DNA of 64,000 nt, taken from the NCBI GenBank assembly GCA_002840565.1, contig PHBK01000001.1, positions 186,001 to 250,000 on the forward strand, given 5' to 3'. The DNA comes from Deltaproteobacteria bacterium HGW-Deltaproteobacteria-12 (GTDB taxonomy: Bacteria > Desulfobacterota > Syntrophia > Syntrophales > Smithellaceae). The translations under genes were made by a program, and so were the position numbers. The notes beneath the pieces were generated by a model, which saw only the letters and a program-made list of their open reading frames with translations, did not search any database and was not told the origin of the DNA. Shown here one piece after another: positions 7,791 to 15,949 of the stretch (position 1 is the stretch's first letter; each line of letters opens with the position of its first letter).

Positions 7791-7976
7791 TTACTCCAGC
7801 CCCATGACTTCGTAGAGAGACTCCCCCTCTATGCGGATGGAAATGCCGCCATCAACGATGTTACCGCTGTAATCGGCAATGACCCGGAAGTACGCAGGCC
7901 GCGTAACAAACGTTCGGGCGACCCATTGGGTGAAGGGGTTCAATCCGGAAGCCGCGAGCAGATCCGCTTGTTCCAC
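7791..7976 (-). CDS. Small protein of unknown function with an apparent 5' frameshift
   Basis: The open frame 7976-7791 codes for 61 residues (starting at GTG, EQADLLAASGLNPFTQW), but no ribosome-binding site precedes it. A well-placed site (AGAGGAGAT) and ATG lie at 8005, immediately downstream of the flavoprotein gene; from that ATG the frame hits a stop at 7942-7940. One extra A in the run of six at 7997-8002 would fuse the ATG to the 61-residue frame and give a 71-residue product starting MKKTPRFKTPVEQ. So this is either a real frameshift, a sequencing or assembly error, or a slippage site. The protein family is not recognised. Confidence 0.55.
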   Translation of the reverse strand: MEQADLLAASGLNPFTQWVARTFVTRPAYFRVIADYSGNIVDGGISIRIEGESLYEVMGLE

Positions 7977-8023
7977 CGGGGTTTTAAAGCGGGGCGTTTT
8001 TTCATAATATCTCCTCTTTTGGC

Positions 8024-9214
8024 CTAGATTGTTTTCCTCCGGTTTACAAGCTTGGTGAGCAGCGATTTCATCATCAGCAACGGCATGCGGGGAATTTCTG
8101 CAATCAGCTCTGTATAGCTGCTGCGTCCGGTGATGACGTTAAATTGCATCTTTCGAATGCGTTCATGAGACTGGAAAAAGTTGAAACTTGCCTGGGGAAA
8201 AGCATTAAGCGGCAGGGACACCTTCCAGGCCGACCGGAGCTCCGGCAGAATGTGGCGTTTCAGCGCGGCGGAATAAACGCCTGCTGCCTGTTTGCCCGCC
8301 GGCAACGTTGCGCTTATGGCGCGGGCGGCTTCCTCGCCGCTTTTCAGAGCCCAGTAGATTCCCTCGCCGGTGACCGGGTCAACGAAGGATGCGGCGTCGC
8401 CGGCGAGCAGAATATTGCGGCGGCAAAAAGGTCGCCGCGACAGTGGTGAAAAGAGCGGGAGGGCATGGCCTCTGGCTCCGGCGGCCAGGTCACGGGAAAG
8501 TCCCAGGAAGCCCAGAAAATCGGCCAGGTGAACACGGGCGCGGCGGGCGTATTTCATCGGTATGCCGATGCCGATGGAGGCATCTTCCCGGCGCGGGAAT
8601 ATCCATCCATAGCCCCCGGGCAGGTATCCAAAATAGAAGCCCAGTTTGGAAATATGATTTCGGATCAGGCTGTGTTCATAGGGCACATATACCTCCAGGC
8701 CGATGGATGCCGGACGCGCGTTGCCTCCGAGAATGCGCCGAGTCATTCCCTGTGCACCATCGGCGCCGATCAGAGCCCGGCAGCGATATGTATTCCGGTT
8801 CGTTTCCACTTCGATCATATTGCCCTGTTCGGAAACCGTCCGCAGCGCTTCTGCTTCAGAAATTACCGCCCCCGCTTTCCCTGCCCGCAAGGCAAGAAGA
8901 TGGTCGAAAACCGGCCGGTTCACTACATAGCCTAAGTTGTCTTCCATGGGCATTTCCACCCTTTGAGTTTGGCGAAAACTGACCACGGCTCCTTTGATTT
9001 CCTGCTCGATCGCCGCGGAAAAATCAAAGTCCAGGAGATCGACAACCTTGGCGGGAATGCCGCCCGCACAGGTTTTATGGCGTGGCATTGGTTTTTTCTC
9101 CAGCGCCAGTGTACGAATTCCCGCGCGCACCAGATGATACGCAGCATTGGAGCCGGCCGGACCGAGGCCGGCCACAATGACATCATAATATTTTTTATGC
9201 CGGTCTTCGCTCAT
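8024..9214 (-). CDS. Geranylgeranyl-reductase-family FAD-dependent oxidoreductase
   Basis: A 396-residue flavoprotein. The FAD-binding Rossmann motif VAGLGPAGSNAAYHL is at residues 14-28, CAGGIPAKVV follows near residue 49, and the second FAD motif GDAASFVDPVTGEGIYWAL is near residue 283. This layout is that of the geranylgeranyl reductase/digeranylglycerophospholipid reductase family, which saturates isoprenoid chains, but many bacterial members act on other substrates. The metallo-hydrolase gene lies upstream in the same orientation, and the small frameshifted gene follows 18 bases after the stop, so the three may form an operon. Substrate specificity cannot be read from sequence. Confidence 0.85.
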   Translation of the reverse strand: MSEDRHKKYYDVIVAGLGPAGSNAAYHLVRAGIRTLALEKKPMPRHKTCAGGIPAKVVDLLDFDFSAAIEQEIKGAVVSFRQTQRVEMPMEDNLGYVVNRPVFDHLLALRAGKAGAVISEAEALRTVSEQGNMIEVETNRNTYRCRALIGADGAQGMTRRILGGNARPASIGLEVYVPYEHSLIRNHISKLGFYFGYLPGGYGWIFPRREDASIGIGIPMKYARRARVHLADFLGFLGLSRDLAAGARGHALPLFSPLSRRPFCRRNILLAGDAASFVDPVTGEGIYWALKSGEEAARAISATLPAGKQAAGVYSAALKRHILPELRSAWKVSLPLNAFPQASFNFFQSHERIRKMQFNVITGRSSYTELIAEIPRMPLLMMKSLLTKLVNRRKTI

Positions 9215-9302
9215 AATTTATCGGTTGTAATCAGATTCCCTGCATCGATATCCGCATCTGACAAGGTCAGTTATGCTTGCCTGCAATAAAGGCATCCTGA
9301 CC

Positions 9303-10280
9303 TCAGGCGGCGGTAAAAGAAATGACACCGTTGCCCGTGATTTCTTTGATGGCGCCATCCCTTCTTAATTCCTGCACATATACATAGGTTTCGTTGAACA
9401 TCATGAATTTCTCCCAGTCGTCCATTCTCACTGCCGCTGATCCGATTATTTCGCCGCAAATGGCGTAGATTGTTTTAGGCCGGACGCTGATTCTTTCCAG
9501 AAGGCCATTCTTTTTTAAGGAATGATGGGTGCGGATTTCTTCTATTCTTTCGTCAATTTCGGTCAGTGAATTGCCGTGCCCCGGATGGACGGAGGTAATC
9601 GGCAATTTTTCGATGATGCCCAGAGATTCCAGATAACTTTTCAGCGGCTGAAAGATTTCATCATAAATATTGGGGCTGAGGCTGGGTGCGATATAAGGCA
9701 GGATATGATCACCGGCCAGCAGCAGTCCTTCCTCCCGGAAGAAAAAGCAGACGTGTCCCGCGGCATGCCCCGGGGTGAAAATAACTTCAAAGGAACGACT
9801 GCCGAACCGGCGGATTTCATTTTCCTGCAAAAAGGCGGTTACGGCAAACGGGGGAATGTGGCTGCTGATGTCTTCAATCTCTTCCACTATTGCCTCCACT
9901 TCGGCAGACGACATGCCATGCCTCGTATAAAAGAGCCTGGCCTGCGCAAGCAGATAATCCGTCTGCCGAAAATGCTTATGGACCTGACTGGCGACTTCGG
10001 ACAGATAAAGCCGGGCTTTCGATCTTTTCTGAACAAGTCCGGCCAGGCCACAGTGATCGGTATGGACATGGGTAATGTAAATACCGCGGATGGATTCGAC
10101 CGATAGTCCGATGCTGGCCAAATCAGCTTCCAGCTTTTCATAGGCGCCGGGCATGTTCATACCGGCATCAAACAGTGCGACATCGCGGCCGGAAACCAGG
10201 GCATAAGCGTGGACGTGGCGCAAACGGTAGGGCATCGGCAGCGTTATTCGGTAGAAGTTTTCGGCAATTTCAGTAATCAT
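9303..10280 (-). CDS. Metallo-beta-lactamase-fold hydrolase
   Basis: A 325-residue protein with the MBL signature THVHTDHCG (residues 69-77), the further metal ligands in TPGHAAGHVC and LLAGDHILP, and VHPGHGN. A C-terminal winged-helix-like tail (residues 240-325) follows, as in the glyoxalase-II/LACTB2-like subgroup. It probably hydrolyses a thioester or related ester in the cytoplasm, using two metal ions. It precedes the flavoprotein gene by about 90 bases in the same direction. The actual substrate is unknown. Confidence 0.88.
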   Translation of the reverse strand: MITEIAENFYRITLPMPYRLRHVHAYALVSGRDVALFDAGMNMPGAYEKLEADLASIGLSVESIRGIYITHVHTDHCGLAGLVQKRSKARLYLSEVASQVHKHFRQTDYLLAQARLFYTRHGMSSAEVEAIVEEIEDISSHIPPFAVTAFLQENEIRRFGSRSFEVIFTPGHAAGHVCFFFREEGLLLAGDHILPYIAPSLSPNIYDEIFQPLKSYLESLGIIEKLPITSVHPGHGNSLTEIDERIEEIRTHHSLKKNGLLERISVRPKTIYAICGEIIGSAAVRMDDWEKFMMFNETYVYVQELRRDGAIKEITGNGVISFTAA

Positions 10281-10296
10281 AAAGGTGACACAATTT

Positions 10297-10667
10297 TCAG
10301 TCGCTGGCTATTGACAGGAAGTAAGAGCCGCAGTAGATACTCCTATCAAGGAATATTGTGTGCGTTTTTCGCAATCGGACTTCTTCTTTGTCTTTCAGAG
10401 CATCCGGTAATGCTGCTATTCTTTCCCGGGCATCATGCGGGGCGATGATTTCTTCAATGATACCCAGCAATGCCGCAATATAAGGATTGTTGAATTTGTC
10501 TTCATAAATGGGTATTTCGCCATCTTTTGAGTATTATAGTTTTTAACTTGACCAATAATAGCAGGTAGGTTATTATGCCGCGCAAAGCGGGCATTATGGC
10601 TTCCTAAGTGCTTGATTTTAGATGCAATAATTAAAAAAATCCGCAGTGACATTAGCTTGTTTATCAA
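10297..10667 (-). pseudogene. Decayed protein-coding remnant of unknown family
   Basis: The minus strand between MBL and pgk carries two protein-like stretches in different frames: GSHNARFARHNNLPAIIGQ (in the frame beginning at 10667) and then, one frame over, EIPIYEDKFNNPYIAALLG and HDARERIAALPDALKDKEEV, ending at 10297. Neither has a good start and the first is interrupted, which is what a frameshifted gene looks like. Composition resembles coding DNA more than the neighbouring spacers. I cannot name the parent family. The pgk promoter overlaps it on the other strand. Confidence 0.35.
10548..10576 (+). promoter_or_regulatory. Putative sigma-70 promoter of pgk
   Basis: TTGACC (10548-10553), 17-base spacer, TATTAT (10571-10576). 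It lies about 110 bases upstream of the pgk start codon. Confidence 0.6.
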
Positions 10668-10687
10668 TATTTGGCAAGGAGAAATTG

Positions 10688-11875
10688 ATGAAATATATCA
10701 ATCAGATTGATCTCAAGGGCAAAAGAGTGATGTTTCGTTTTGATTTTAACGTTCCACTGGATAACAGCCAGAATATTACCGACGATAACAGAATTCGGGC
10801 AGTTCTGCCGTCTATAAACTATGCACTGGATGAAGGCGCCAGAATCATCATTATTTCTCATTTAGGCAGGCCGAAAGGCAAACGTGTTCCGCAGATGAGT
10901 CTGGCTCCGGTGGCCAAAAGATTATCCCGCCTGTTGGATAAGCAGGTACTCCTGGCCGGTGACTGCTTAGGCCCGGATGTGGAAAAAATGGTGCAGGAAT
11001 TAAACCCGGGATGTGTTCTGATGCTGGAAAATCTACGTTTTTACAAAGAAGAAGAAGCCAATGACGATGAATTTGCCAAGAAACTAGCTTCTTTTGCCGA
11101 TGTTTACATCGACGATGCGTTCGGAAACGCGCATCGGACTCATGCTTCCAATGTCGGTATCACCAAATATGTAAAAGAATGCGGCGCCGGATTCCTGATG
11201 AAAAAAGAAATTAATTATTTTCAAACGCAACTGGAAAAACCGGTACGTCCTTTTGTGGCCATAATCGGCGGCTCTAAAGTTTCCGACAAATTATCCACGC
11301 TGATTAATTTAATAAAAAAAGTAGATAAATTGATAATCGGCGGCGGGATGGCCTTCACGTTTTTAAAAGCGCAGGGCATAGAGGTAGGCAAATCATTAGT
11401 TGAAGATCATTTAATCTCACAGGCCAAGGATATTATCGAACAGGCGCAGAAACTTGGCGTAAAATTATTTCTGCCTGTTGATTGTGTTATTGCGCAAAGC
11501 AAAAGCGCGGAATCGGTGACAAAAATTATTCCGGTGCAGGAAATATTTCCTGATTGGATGGGGCTTGATATCGGTCCCGCCACCATTACTCTTTTTCGGG
11601 AAGTTATCGCCAACGCTAAGACCATTATCTGGAATGGACCAATGGGAGTTTTCGAAATCGATGCCTTCAGCCGCGGTACATCAGCGATGGTGCACGCTTT
11701 GGCCGGTTCCCATGCCTTAACCATAGTCGGCGGCGGCGATACCGATGTGGCTGTTCAGCAGGCGGGAGAAAGCGAGAACATCTCTTATATATCAACCGGT
11801 GGCGGTGCTTCACTGGAGCTTTTGGAAGGGAAAATACTCCCGGCAATAGAAGCTTTGGAAAAGTGTGCAAATTAA
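10688..11875 (+). CDS. pgk: Phosphoglycerate kinase
   Basis: Transfers phosphate between 1,3-bisphosphoglycerate and ADP in glycolysis/gluconeogenesis; cytoplasmic monomer. The 395 residues match the usual length. Signature RVMFRFDFNVPLDN is at 14-27, the substrate-binding HLGRPKG near 60, and the nucleotide-binding GGGMAFTFL and GGGDTDVA segments lie in the C-terminal domain. AAGGAG lies six bases before the ATG at 10688, which fixes the start; an upstream in-frame codon at 10646 has no such site. A strong terminator follows at 11911, so the gene is probably monocistronic. Confidence 0.97.
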   Translation: MKYINQIDLKGKRVMFRFDFNVPLDNSQNITDDNRIRAVLPSINYALDEGARIIIISHLGRPKGKRVPQMSLAPVAKRLSRLLDKQVLLAGDCLGPDVEKMVQELNPGCVLMLENLRFYKEEEANDDEFAKKLASFADVYIDDAFGNAHRTHASNVGITKYVKECGAGFLMKKEINYFQTQLEKPVRPFVAIIGGSKVSDKLSTLINLIKKVDKLIIGGGMAFTFLKAQGIEVGKSLVEDHLISQAKDIIEQAQKLGVKLFLPVDCVIAQSKSAESVTKIIPVQEIFPDWMGLDIGPATITLFREVIANAKTIIWNGPMGVFEIDAFSRGTSAMVHALAGSHALTIVGGGDTDVAVQQAGESENISYISTGGGASLELLEGKILPAIEALEKCAN

Positions 11876-11910
11876 CCGGCAATACTTCGGGATAATCTAA
11901 TGTAAAGGCA

Positions 11911-11942
11911 AAAAGGGGAAGATCAAACTTCCCCTTTTATTT
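11911..11942 (+). terminator. Rho-independent terminator after pgk
   Basis: Perfect 11-bp stem AAAAGGGGAAG (11911-11921) and CTTCCCCTTTT (11928-11938) with a six-base loop, followed by ATTTT. Confidence 0.85.
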
Positions 11943-11987
11943 TCTCGGGATAAAAACAGCAAGGTTCAGATTAAGGTACAACAGGTC

Positions 11988-12725
11988 ATGCGCAATTTCA
12001 AAATGATTGTGGAGTATGACGGCACAGGTTACTGCGGGTGGCAGCGGCAGGAAAACGGCCTGTCTATTCAGCAGGTTCTGGAGGAGATCATTCAGCTCAT
12101 CACGCAGGAAAAGGTCACGGTCATCGGTTCCGGCAGAACTGATGCCGGCGTGCATGCCTTAAATCAGGTGGCCAGTTTCCGCTGCAATACCCGACTGCCC
12201 GCCGAAACTTTGTTCAGGGGCCTCAACGGGTTATTGCCGCATGATATTGTTTTAAAAGCATTGGAGGAAGTTGCGGGGGAATTCCACGCGCAGCATGATG
12301 TCCGGGGCAAAATATATGTATACAGGATTTGCAACAAGAGCTTGCGGCCGGCTCTGGGCCGCAATTACTTCTGGTTCATTCGTCATCCGCTGGACCTGAT
12401 TTTAATGGAAAAGGCCGCTCAATATTTAATCGGCACACATGATTTTTCCAGCTTTTGCGCCACGGGCACCCAAGTTAAAGATCGCACCCGGACCGTCACA
12501 AGCATAAGCATTAACAGCGGGGAAGACGGACTGCTGGAAATATCAATAGAGGCGCAGGGATTCTTAAAATATATGGTGCGCAATATTGTCGGCACCCTTG
12601 TCGAAATCGGCCGCGGTCAACGCCCGCCTGCAGCAATGAAGGAAATAATTGATTCATGTGACCGGAATATAGCCGGCCCCACAGCTCCCGCCCGCGGACT
12701 GTATTTAAAGGAGGTCAAATATTGA
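11988..12725 (+). CDS. truA: tRNA pseudouridine(38-40) synthase
   Basis: Converts uridines 38-40 of the tRNA anticodon arm to pseudouridine. The 245-residue length is standard. The catalytic aspartate sits in GSGRTDAGVHALNQVASF (residues 46-63), preceded by EYDGTGYCGWQRQ at 9-21 that starts the RNA-binding fold. The stop codon lies one base before the rmlD-like start, and the GGAGG of that gene lies in the last codons of truA, so the two are co-transcribed and probably translationally coupled. Confidence 0.96.
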   Translation: MRNFKMIVEYDGTGYCGWQRQENGLSIQQVLEEIIQLITQEKVTVIGSGRTDAGVHALNQVASFRCNTRLPAETLFRGLNGLLPHDIVLKALEEVAGEFHAQHDVRGKIYVYRICNKSLRPALGRNYFWFIRHPLDLILMEKAAQYLIGTHDFSSFCATGTQVKDRTRTVTSISINSGEDGLLEISIEAQGFLKYMVRNIVGTLVEIGRGQRPPAAMKEIIDSCDRNIAGPTAPARGLYLKEVKY

Positions 12726-12726
12726 A

Positions 12727-13563
12727 ATGAAAATATTGTTGTTGGGACATAGAGGTATGCTGGGAAGCGACATTCTTTACCAGTTGGGAAGAAAATATGA
12801 AGTTACCGGACTCGACATGGATGAAATTGACATTAGTTCGCCGGAGCAGTGCCGGAAGGCAATTGATGAAAACACACCGAATGTTGTTATCAATGCGGCG
12901 GCTTACACGAATGTTGACGGTTGTGAGAAGGAAAGGGACTTGTGTTTCGCCGTCAATGCCGAGGCGGTAAAGAACATTGCCGAATCCTGCCGGGGAAAGA
13001 ATATTCGCCTCGTGCATTTCAGCACGGATTATGTTTTTGACGGCAAGGGCAAGGAGCCTTATACAGAGGACAGTCCTTGCCATCCGGTCAATGTTTACGG
13101 AGCTTCGAAATTAGCCGGTGAGCTTTATCTGCAGGAGCTTTCCAATAATTACATCCTCATCCGTACAGCATGGTTATATGGTAAAAACGGCAAGAATTTT
13201 GTGCGGACAATTTTGGAAGCGGCCCGGACAAAAAATAAATTGGAAGTTGTTGACGATCAGATCGGCTCCCCGACTTATACCAAGGACATAGCGGCAGCAG
13301 TCGATCTCCTGTTAGAAAGAAACATCACCGGTATATTCCACATAACCAACCGGGGCAGTTGCAGCTGGTTTCAGTTTACCGAGAAAATATTGCAGGAAGC
13401 CGGCATTGCCGGGGTAAAGGTCCTGCCCATTAAGTCCGACCAGCTAAGCAGACCTGCAAAACGACCTCATTTCAGTGTTTTAAGTATGCAAAAATTTATC
13501 CGGGTGACCGGAAAAACAATGCAGCCCTGGCAGCTGGCTTTGCAGGATTATCTGCAGAAGTGA
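12727..13563 (+). CDS. rfbD: dTDP-4-dehydrorhamnose reductase
   Basis: A 278-residue member of the RmlD family of short-chain reductases, which makes the last step of dTDP-L-rhamnose synthesis with NAD(P)H. Visible features are the dinucleotide-binding LLGHRGMLGSD at the N-terminus, NAAAYTNVDGCE near residue 57, the catalytic STDYVFDG, and the YGASK catalytic Tyr/Lys pair near 122-126. The other rml genes are not nearby, so the sugar product is inferred from the family only. It is coupled to truA by a one-base gap. Confidence 0.88.
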   Translation: MKILLLGHRGMLGSDILYQLGRKYEVTGLDMDEIDISSPEQCRKAIDENTPNVVINAAAYTNVDGCEKERDLCFAVNAEAVKNIAESCRGKNIRLVHFSTDYVFDGKGKEPYTEDSPCHPVNVYGASKLAGELYLQELSNNYILIRTAWLYGKNGKNFVRTILEAARTKNKLEVVDDQIGSPTYTKDIAAAVDLLLERNITGIFHITNRGSCSWFQFTEKILQEAGIAGVKVLPIKSDQLSRPAKRPHFSVLSMQKFIRVTGKTMQPWQLALQDYLQK

Positions 13564-13607
13564 ATTAACCGGCCCTGTAGGCGGGGTAATGCACCGTGAA
13601 AAAATTG

Positions 13608-13636
13608 TTGACAGCTTTTTCAAACATTGCTATACA
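13608..13636 (+). promoter_or_regulatory. Sigma-70 promoter of the trp operon
   Basis: Perfect -35 TTGACA (13608-13613), 17-base spacer, -10 TATACA (13631-13636). Transcription would start near 13643, just before the leader ribosome-binding site AGAGGAAAG. Confidence 0.85.
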
Positions 13637-13662
13637 GCGGCCAAAGCTAGAGGAAAGTGTTT

Positions 13663-13737
13663 ATGGCAAAGATAATTACAACAATGTCGCTTAATGGTTG
13701 GTGGTGGAGCCTCATGGGGAGGTCTGTCCGCCGTTGA
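13663..13737 (+). CDS. trpL: trp operon leader peptide with three tandem Trp codons
   Basis: A 24-codon ORF starting MAKIITTMSLNG, then WWW, then SLMGRSVRR and TGA. An AGAGGAAAG ribosome-binding site lies about seven bases before the ATG at 13663; an internal ATG at 13684 is an alternative start without such a site. The three TGG codons (13699-13707) are followed 50 bases later by two terminator-like hairpins and then trpE. This is the layout of ribosome-mediated attenuation: stalling on Trp codons when charged tRNA-Trp is scarce should favour read-through into trpE. Confidence 0.88.
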   Translation: MAKIITTMSLNGWWWSLMGRSVRR

Positions 13738-13756
13738 TCTTTTTTAAATAAAAGTC

Positions 13757-13840
13757 AAAGCCGTGGAGAACCTCCAGGATCTTCACGGCTTTTTAATTTG
13801 TTTATATTTCCAGGCCGTGAGAAGACTCACGGCCTTTTTT
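13757..13840 (+). promoter_or_regulatory. trp attenuator: two tandem hairpins that can re-pair
   Basis: Hairpin I: AAAGCCGTG (13757-13765) with CACGGCTTT (13784-13792), followed by a short T run. Hairpin II: AGGCCGTGAG (13812-13821) with CTCACGGCCT (13826-13835), loop AAGA, then a T run to 13840. TCACGGC of arm 2 (13783-13789) is also complementary to GCCGTGA of arm 3 (13814-13820), so a 2:3 pairing would disrupt both. In addition GGAGGT just after the Trp codons (13718-13723) can pair with ACCTCC in the loop of hairpin I (13770-13775). trpE begins 18 bases after hairpin II. Confidence 0.85.
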
Positions 13841-13857
13841 AGTTTAAGGAGTAATTT

Positions 13858-15357
13858 ATGTACGAACCAAGTTTTGCCGAATTTGAAAAGTTGGCGCAAC
13901 AAGGAAATCTGATTCCTGTCTATCGCGAAATATTGGCTGATATTGAAACACCGGTTTCTATTTTGATGAAACTGCAGGCTAAGAATCACGTCTATCTGCT
14001 GGAAAGTGTGGAAGGCGGAGAAAAATGGGGAAGATATTCATTTCTTGGCACTGATGCCGGTGTAGTTTTTAAAGTCCGCGGCACCGATGTTATTATTGAA
14101 GAAAAAGGTAATGTTGCCGCGCGCCCGCACAATGGCAACCCTATGCAATTTCTGCGTGACCTGCTTGGTCGTTACCAGCCTGTATCTGTTCCCGGCCTGC
14201 CGCGGTTTTACGGTGGAGCCGTCGGTTACCTGGGTCATGAAATGGTGCGCTATTACGAAAAGCTGCCCTGCGGCCCCCAAGACGATTTGGCGATTGATGA
14301 AGCCACCTTTGTTATCAGCGACTCGCTCATGATTTTCGACAATGTGCGGCATACGATTAAAGTTGTTGCCTGTGCGCTTACCGGAGATGCCGATTCGCTG
14401 GAAGAAGCATACGCAGCTTCCTATCGGAAGATCGAAGCCATGATCGAAACACTGGCCGCGCCTGCCGCTCATCGGGAAAAAGATGCCACCGATGTCCGCG
14501 AAGTATCCTTTTCTTCCAATATGACAGAGGCCGAATTTGAGGCCATTGTGCAAAAGGCCAGGAACTATATCGCCGGCGGTGATATTATTCAGGTGGTGCT
14601 TTCCCAGCGTTTTCAAACCGCCTGTCATTCCAAACCGGTTGATCTTTACCGGGCGTTGCGCTTTATCAATCCTTCACCCTATTTGTTTTTTCTCAAGCTG
14701 GAAGATATAACTCTAATCGGCTCTTCGCCGGAGGTTATGGTGCGTCTGGAAGAACAAACAATGGAATTAAGGCCGATTGCCGGAACAAGGAAACGAGGCC
14801 GGACCGAGCAGGAAGACCGGCAACTATCCGATGAACTGCTTTCCGATGAAAAGGAACGAGCCGAGCATGTAATGCTGGTTGATCTAGGCCGCAATGATCT
14901 GGGCCGCATTGCCCAAACCGGCAGCGTTCAGGTCACTCAATATATGGTCGTGGAGAAATATTCCCATGTTATGCATCTGGTATCCAATATCCGTGCTCAG
15001 TTAGCTAAAGGCAGGGACGCCTTTGATGTTCTGGCGGCAACCTTTCCCGCCGGCACTCTTACCGGTGCTCCTAAAATCCGGGCGATGGAAATTATCGATG
15101 AACTGGAGCCGGTAAAGCGCGGTGCTTACGGCGGAGCGGTCGGTTATTTCAGTTTCAGCGGCAATATGGATTTATGCATTACCATCCGGACGATGCTTTT
15201 GAAAAACGGGGAAATTTATATTCAAGCCGGCGCCGGTATTGTCCACGATTCCGAGCCCGCGCTGGAGTATCAGGAATCGGTGAACAAGGCCCGCGCCATG
15301 CTGCAGGCAGTGCGTATGGCGGCCGGCGGGTTTGTTATTCGCAGTGGTAAACAATAG
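13858..15357 (+). CDS. trpE: Anthranilate synthase component I
   Basis: Makes anthranilate from chorismate with ammonia delivered by TrpG; first committed step of tryptophan synthesis. Length 499 is typical. The feedback-site motif LLESVEGG is at residues 47-54. The catalytic C-terminal domain carries PSPYLFFLKLED, IAGTRKRGRT near 305, VDLGRNDLGRI, and AGAGIVHDSEP near 460. TAAGGAG lies just before the ATG, directly after the attenuator. The presence of the LLES element suggests Trp feedback inhibition on top of attenuation. Confidence 0.97.
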   Translation: MYEPSFAEFEKLAQQGNLIPVYREILADIETPVSILMKLQAKNHVYLLESVEGGEKWGRYSFLGTDAGVVFKVRGTDVIIEEKGNVAARPHNGNPMQFLRDLLGRYQPVSVPGLPRFYGGAVGYLGHEMVRYYEKLPCGPQDDLAIDEATFVISDSLMIFDNVRHTIKVVACALTGDADSLEEAYAASYRKIEAMIETLAAPAAHREKDATDVREVSFSSNMTEAEFEAIVQKARNYIAGGDIIQVVLSQRFQTACHSKPVDLYRALRFINPSPYLFFLKLEDITLIGSSPEVMVRLEEQTMELRPIAGTRKRGRTEQEDRQLSDELLSDEKERAEHVMLVDLGRNDLGRIAQTGSVQVTQYMVVEKYSHVMHLVSNIRAQLAKGRDAFDVLAATFPAGTLTGAPKIRAMEIIDELEPVKRGAYGGAVGYFSFSGNMDLCITIRTMLLKNGEIYIQAGAGIVHDSEPALEYQESVNKARAMLQAVRMAAGGFVIRSGKQ

Positions 15358-15365
15358 GAACTATT

Positions 15366-15947
15366 ATGATTTTGATGATTGATAACTATGATTCGTTTAC
15401 GTTCAATATTGTCCAGTATCTGGGACAAATGGGCGAAGAAGTGCAGGTGTTCCGCAATGACCGGATTACACTGGAAGAAATAAAGAAAATGCAACCGCGG
15501 GCTATCTTTCTCTCGCCGGGACCATGCTCGCCGCTGCAAGCGGGGATCACCGTGGAAGTTGTCCGCAACTTTTATGCAGCAATTCCGATCATGGGCATCT
15601 GCTTGGGGCATCAGTCTATCGGTTACGCTTTTGGCGGCGATGTTGTCCGTGCCGGGAACATCATGCACGGCAAGACATCAATGATTTTCAACGACGGCAA
15701 AACAATTTTTGCAGGATTACCAAATCCTTTTTCTGCGGGGCGTTATCATTCCCTGATAGTGAAAAAGGAAACCCTTCCCGCCTGCCTGGGAATAAGCGCG
15801 CAAACCGCGGAAGGTGAAATTATGGGTTTGCGGCATAAGCAATACCCGGTGGAAGGCATTCAATTCCACCCGGAATCAGTGCTTACTCCGCAGGGCAAAA
15901 GAATTATCAGAAACTTTTTGCAATATACCGGACGAAAGGATCAATAA
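15366..15947 (+). CDS. trpG: Anthranilate synthase component II (glutamine amidotransferase)
   Basis: A class I glutamine amidotransferase of 193 residues that supplies ammonia to TrpE. The catalytic cysteine is in [10 protein letters not shown] (near residue 79) and the His/Glu pair in [14 protein letters not shown] near 168-172; the N-terminal DNYDSFTFN is diagnostic of TrpG/PabA. It could also serve para-aminobenzoate synthesis, as in organisms with a single amphibolic TrpG; no pabB is seen in the window. It follows trpE by eight bases and precedes trpD by two. Confidence 0.95.
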   Translation: MILMIDNYDSFTFNIVQYLGQMGEEVQVFRNDRITLEEIKKMQPRAIFLSPGPCSPLQAGITVEVVRNFYAAIPIMGICLGHQSIGYAFGGDVVRAGNIMHGKTSMIFNDGKTIFAGLPNPFSAGRYHSLIVKKETLPACLGISAQTAEGEIMGLRHKQYPVEGIQFHPESVLTPQGKRIIRNFLQYTGRKDQ

Positions 15948-15949
15948 CC

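Noticed and set aside
9215-9302. GGTCAG...CTGACC hairpin between the MBL and flavoprotein genes
   Set aside because: Stem is short with a long loop and no T run; not convincing as terminator or switch.
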